64,000 nt of DNA from an uncultured Prevotella sp. (lineage in GTDB: Bacteria > Bacteroidota > Bacteroidia > Bacteroidales > Bacteroidaceae): NCBI GenBank assembly GCA_900314995.1, contig OMXK01000046.1, forward strand, positions 16,809 to 80,808. The letters run 5' to 3'. Of this stretch, positions 61,411 to 64,000 are shown piece after piece. A program made the translations under genes and the position numbers. The notes under the pieces are model-generated. The model did not search any database, was not told the DNA's origin, and saw only the letters and a program-made list of their open reading frames with translations. Position 1 is the first letter of the stretch. Every line of letters begins with the position of its first letter.

Positions 61411-62838
61411 ATGAATTACGGACAATTCTTAAATATGGTGCCCGAGTTTTACCTCGTGCTTATCCTGATAGCAGTGTTTGCCGTCGACTTCATCATGCAC
61501 AAGAGCGAGAAGAAACACGATGTTCTCTCTGCTGTGACGATGGCTCTGATGGCTGTACTGCCATTTCGCATCGCATTCTTGTCAGAACCCTCCGAGGCCT
61601 TCGGCGGCCTTTATGTGGCTTCTGAGGCAGTGAACGTCATGAAGGTCATCCTGGCATTCGGTACGCTCATCGTGCTGATCATGGCCCAGCCCTGGCTCAA
61701 GACGGCCAGGCGGCTTGAGGGTGAGTTCTATATGCTGGTGATCTCTACCTTGCTCGGTATGTTTGTGATGATGTCTTCAGGCAACTTCCTGCTGTTCTTC
61801 CTCGGACTCGAGATGGCTTCAGTGCCGATGGCCTGTATGGTGGCCTTCGACAAGTGGAAGCAGAACTCTGCCGAGGGTGCTGCCAAGTATATCCTCACGG
61901 CTACCTTCTCCAGCGGCGTGATGCTCTATGGCATCTCGTTCATCTATGCCGCTGCCGGAACTCTCTATTTCGGCGACGTAGCCGCCACGATCACGGCTTC
62001 TCCGCTCGCCATCATGGGTCTGGTGTTCTTCTTCAGCGGTCTGGGCTTCAAGATCTCTCTCGTGCCCTTCCACTTCTGGACGGCCGACACCTATCAGGGT
62101 GCGCCCACACCGGTCACGGGTTATCTCAGCGTCATCTCCAAGGGAGCCGCAGCCCTCACGCTGTGCATCATCCTCATGAAGGTGTTCCAGCCGCTGGTGG
62201 CTTATTGGGAGTATCTGCTCTATATCGTCATCGTGCTCTCCATCACGGTGGCCAACCTCTTCGCCATCCGTCAGAACGAGCTCAAGCGATTCATGGCCTT
62301 CAGCTCTATCTCTCAGGCCGGCTATATCATGCTGGCAGTGGTGGGCAACGGTCAGATGGGCGTCACGGCATTGACCTATTATGTGCTTGTGTATATCGTG
62401 GCCAACATGGCTGTCTTCACCGTCATCAACGTGGTGGAGCACAACAACGGCGGTCGCACCGATATGGCAGCCTACAACGGTTTCTACCAGACCAATCCCA
62501 AGCTCTCGTTCCTCATGACGCTGGCACTGTTCTCGCTGGCGGGTATTCCGCCGTTCGCAGGTATGTTCTCGAAGTTCTTCGTGTTCATGGCTGCAGCAGA
62601 GCAGGGTAGTGCAGCTGCCTATTTCGTGGTATTTATCGCCTTGATCAACACGGTCGTGTCACTCTACTACTATCTGCTGATCGTAAAGGCCATGTACATC
62701 ACGAAGACCGACAGTCCGCTGCCCACGTTCCAGAGCGATACCAGCACCAAGGCGGCTCTTGCCATCTGCACCGCAGGTGTGGCTCTCTTCGGTGTCTGCT
62801 CCTGCATCTACGAGTGGATTGCCGCCGCAGGTCTCTGA
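61411..62838 (+). CDS. nuoN: NADH-quinone oxidoreductase subunit N
   Basis: A 475-residue antiporter-like subunit, last gene of the nuo operon. Motifs: FFLGLEMASVPMACMVAF near 130, VPFHFWTADTYQGAPTPVTGYLSVISKGAA near 216, and FMAFSSISQAGYIML near 295. It starts 18 bases after nuoM behind an AAAGGAGG ribosome site. A terminator follows at 62891. Confidence 0.96.
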   Translation: MNYGQFLNMVPEFYLVLILIAVFAVDFIMHKSEKKHDVLSAVTMALMAVLPFRIAFLSEPSEAFGGLYVASEAVNVMKVILAFGTLIVLIMAQPWLKTARRLEGEFYMLVISTLLGMFVMMSSGNFLLFFLGLEMASVPMACMVAFDKWKQNSAEGAAKYILTATFSSGVMLYGISFIYAAAGTLYFGDVAATITASPLAIMGLVFFFSGLGFKISLVPFHFWTADTYQGAPTPVTGYLSVISKGAAALTLCIILMKVFQPLVAYWEYLLYIVIVLSITVANLFAIRQNELKRFMAFSSISQAGYIMLAVVGNGQMGVTALTYYVLVYIVANMAVFTVINVVEHNNGGRTDMAAYNGFYQTNPKLSFLMTLALFSLAGIPPFAGMFSKFFVFMAAAEQGSAAAYFVVFIALINTVVSLYYYLLIVKAMYITKTDSPLPTFQSDTSTKAALAICTAGVALFGVCSCIYEWIAAAGL

Positions 62839-62854
62839 TTCCAGACTTTCCCTC

Positions 62855-62931
62855 CAGACCGCTCATGTCGGTCTGACTTAATTTGAATTATCCGCCGGGA
62901 CTCTCGCTTGAGAATCTCGGCGGACGTTTTT
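62855..62931 (+). terminator. Terminator of the nuo operon
   Basis: The main hairpin is TCCGCCGGGA (62891-62900) with TCTCGGCGGA (62915-62924), one mismatch, then CGTTTTTG. A smaller hairpin CAGACCG (62855-62861) / CGGTCTG (62869-62875) precedes it. Confidence 0.8.
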
Positions 62932-62939
62932 GCTACTCT

Positions 62940-62996
62940 GGGGTCAGGCCCCGAAGTAAAGTAACTTTTGGAAACTTTACCTCGGGGCCTGGCCCC
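62940..62996. repeat. Long GC-rich hairpin (REP-like inverted repeat)
   Basis: A 23-bp inverted repeat, 62940-62962 with 62974-62996, core GGGGTCAGGCCCCGA, with two G-T pairs and an 11-base loop. A further AAGGTAAAGTTTTTA follows at 62997. It lies between the nuo terminator and the amidase stop. There is no T-run on either side, so it is not a plain terminator. It could be a REP-type repeat or an RNA 3'-end stabiliser. Confidence 0.8.
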
Positions 62997-63008
62997 AAGG
63001 TAAAGTTT

Positions 63009-63434
63009 TTACTCAGGCTGCAGGTCGGCATACTCGCGGGCGACGTTGTCGAAGCAGGGGCACGCCTTCTGCGGATTCAGGTCGTGATGGCCTACGATCA
63101 GGGCGCGGGGATAACGCCGGTGCAGATCTTCGAGCAACTGCCGCAGGGATGCCTTCTGCGCCTCGGTGCGCGTGTCGGCGGGTTGACCCCGGATGTCGAG
63201 CCCGCCCTCGTAGCAGACGCCGATCGAGTGAGCGTTGTGGTTCTGGCAGTGGGCACCTGTCAGCCATTCCGGACGACCAGGCTCTATCTCTCCGTTACGA
63301 CGGACAACGTAGTGGTAGCCGATGCCGAGGTGGAAACCCCGCTGGCGATGCCATGTGTCGATCTGAGCCGCCGACGAAAGCTGGTCGGGCCGCACTGCCG
63401 AACAATGAACGACAACCAATGTAATTACTCTCAT
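63009..63434 (-). CDS. N-acetylmuramoyl-L-alanine amidase (phage lysozyme type)
   Basis: A 141-residue amidase_2 / T7-lysozyme-type enzyme that cuts the bond between muramic acid and the stem peptide. Seen: VVVHCSAVRP near residue 7 with the first zinc His, GYHYVVRRNGEIEPGRPEWLTGAHCQNHNAHSIGVCYEGG near 40-78, and VGHHDLNPQKACPCFD near 114-129 with the other zinc ligands. No signal peptide, so export would need help. It is the third gene of the HU/smalltalk/amidase cassette, 13 bases after the small peptide gene. Confidence 0.93.
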   Translation of the reverse strand: MRVITLVVVHCSAVRPDQLSSAAQIDTWHRQRGFHLGIGYHYVVRRNGEIEPGRPEWLTGAHCQNHNAHSIGVCYEGGLDIRGQPADTRTEAQKASLRQLLEDLHRRYPRALIVGHHDLNPQKACPCFDNVAREYADLQPE

Positions 63435-63447
63435 AACGCTTCAGTAC

Positions 63448-63540
63448 TTACGTGCAACTGATGGTGGCGAGGGCCGTGGCGATTGATGTCGCGATCGTGG
63501 CTACCCATCTCAGGACTGTGATGACAACTTTCTTCTTCAT
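63448..63540 (-). CDS. Smalltalk-type small hydrophobic peptide
   Basis: A 30-residue peptide (ATG at 63538-63540, stop at 63448-63450) that starts MKKKVVITVLRWVATIATS and ends in Ile-Ser-Cys-Thr. Lys-rich start, then a single hydrophobic Ala/Thr/Ile segment, then a Cys near the C-terminus. This matches the tiny smalltalk family found in Bacteroidales between an HU-like gene and an amidase, which is exactly its place here. Function unknown; a membrane-active peptide is conceivable because of the amidase next to it. Confidence 0.8.
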   Translation of the reverse strand: MKKKVVITVLRWVATIATSIATALATISCT

Positions 63541-63576
63541 AACTCTCTACAGGATGTTGTGTTACGATGCGCATGG

Positions 63577-64000
63577 TTAAGGGTTCTCCTGCTGCAGCTG
63601 TTCGCGGATCCAGTCCTCCAGCGGCGTCACCTTCTTGACATAGACCTTCTTCTTGGGGTCGCTCTCCTCAGGCGTCAGGTCGATCTTATCCTCGACACCG
63701 TAGGTGGCCAGCGAGCACTGATCCTTGAACGTGCGCGAGGTGATGTCGTCGTCGCCAGAGCCCTCGGGGATGAAGCGGATGTGGATGCCGACGATGTAGT
63801 TTGCGGCGTTCCACTTGCCCTCGAGTAGGGCCGCACGGGTGATGCCCTCCTTCGTCGACTCCACCTTCGGAACGAAGGTTCCCAGACCATCGATCTTGAC
63901 CGGGTTGCCCTGCGACAGGAGCTCGACGAGACAGCTCTTCAGCTTCTGGACGACACCGTCGATGATGTCGCGGCCGTAGATGCAGTTGTGGCCGGCCATG
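63577..64000 (-). CDS. HU-like DNA-binding protein, 5'-truncated by the window edge
   Basis: At least 140 residues are visible; an ATG sits at 63999-63997 but the family normally has more residues ahead of this point, so the true start is probably outside the window. The body matches the HU-related proteins of Bacteroidales: DIIDGVVQKLKSCLVELLSQGNPVKIDGLGTFVPKVES near the start, the paired helices and the G-x-G-T-F turn of HU/IHF. It has a C-terminal extension rich in charged residues. It would bind DNA. First of three genes in the cassette with the small peptide and amidase. Confidence 0.85.
   Translation of the reverse strand, partial: MAGHNCIYGRDIIDGVVQKLKSCLVELLSQGNPVKIDGLGTFVPKVESTKEGITRAALLEGKWNAANYIVGIHIRFIPEGSGDDDITSRTFKDQCSLATYGVEDKIDLTPEESDPKKKVYVKKVTPLEDWIREQLQQENP

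Noticed and set aside
61854-62609. A 251-codon frame overlapping nuoN in another frame
   Set aside because: Arg/His/Ser-rich translation without membrane helices, fully inside nuoN; a frame shadow of biased codon use.

Overview
The window looks like chromosome from a Prevotella-like member of the Bacteroidales. The evidence is a SusC/SusD pair, many promoters of the Bacteroidetes type (TTTG, 19 to 21 bases, TAnnTTTG), secreted proteins ending in a YNLAGQKV...GIVI.nGKK tail, a Nuo complex without NuoEFG, and a mannan cluster built on GH130 phosphorolysis. I saw no rRNA, tRNA or CRISPR array.

Layout. 1-4.1 kb: the end of an envelope or signalling operon whose last gene joins a lipoprotein signal, a vWA-like region, a RING-H2-like zinc finger, membrane segments and an FHA domain. 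4.1-5.9 kb: mscL and gap. 5.9-9.6 kb: an accessory island with a VirE_N/VapE-type primase-helicase, a striking 502-bp imperfect palindrome carrying TACTGACAC iterons, an antitoxin-like gene with a broken PIN toxin, and a possible small RNA. 9.6-12.2 kb: a secreted protein, miaA and a lipid kinase. 12.3-17.0 kb: a glycogen cluster (debranching enzyme, glycosyltransferase, GH57). 17.1-24.4 kb: susC, susD, a lipoprotein and a frameshifted secreted protein. 25.1-28.7 kb: pgk, queC and radA. 28.8-32.0 kb: a solute-binding-like lipoprotein and a TPR protein. 31.9-39.8 kb: one tight operon, kdsA-kdsD-regulator-phospholipase D-acyltransferase, whose regulator looks like a hybrid two-component protein without a kinase. 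39.9-43.2 kb: an MscS-family channel and a sugar kinase-like ATPase. 43.4-52.4 kb: a frameshifted paralogue of the 17-kb secreted protein, then a beta-mannan pathway. 52.6-62.8 kb: nuoA-B-CD-H-I-J-K-L-M-N. 63.0-64.0 kb: a phage-like amidase, a 30-residue smalltalk-type peptide and an HU-like protein cut by the window edge.

How the genes fit together. The mannan genes form a complete route: GH5 and GH26 mannanases cut the chain, a CE7 esterase can remove acetyl groups, a GPH symporter imports oligosaccharides, an epimerase converts mannobiose to mannosylglucose, and GH130 phosphorolyses it. The SusCD pair at 19-24 kb has no enzyme beside it but shares a near-identical secreted gene with the mannan cluster, so it may serve the same glycan. 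The best candidates for something undescribed are the iteron palindrome beside the VapE-type gene, the HU/smalltalk/amidase cassette, the kinase-less regulator inside a Kdo operon, and the RING/FHA lipoprotein. Start codons were often moved downstream of the longest possible reading frame where a promoter or signal peptide showed the longer start to be wrong.
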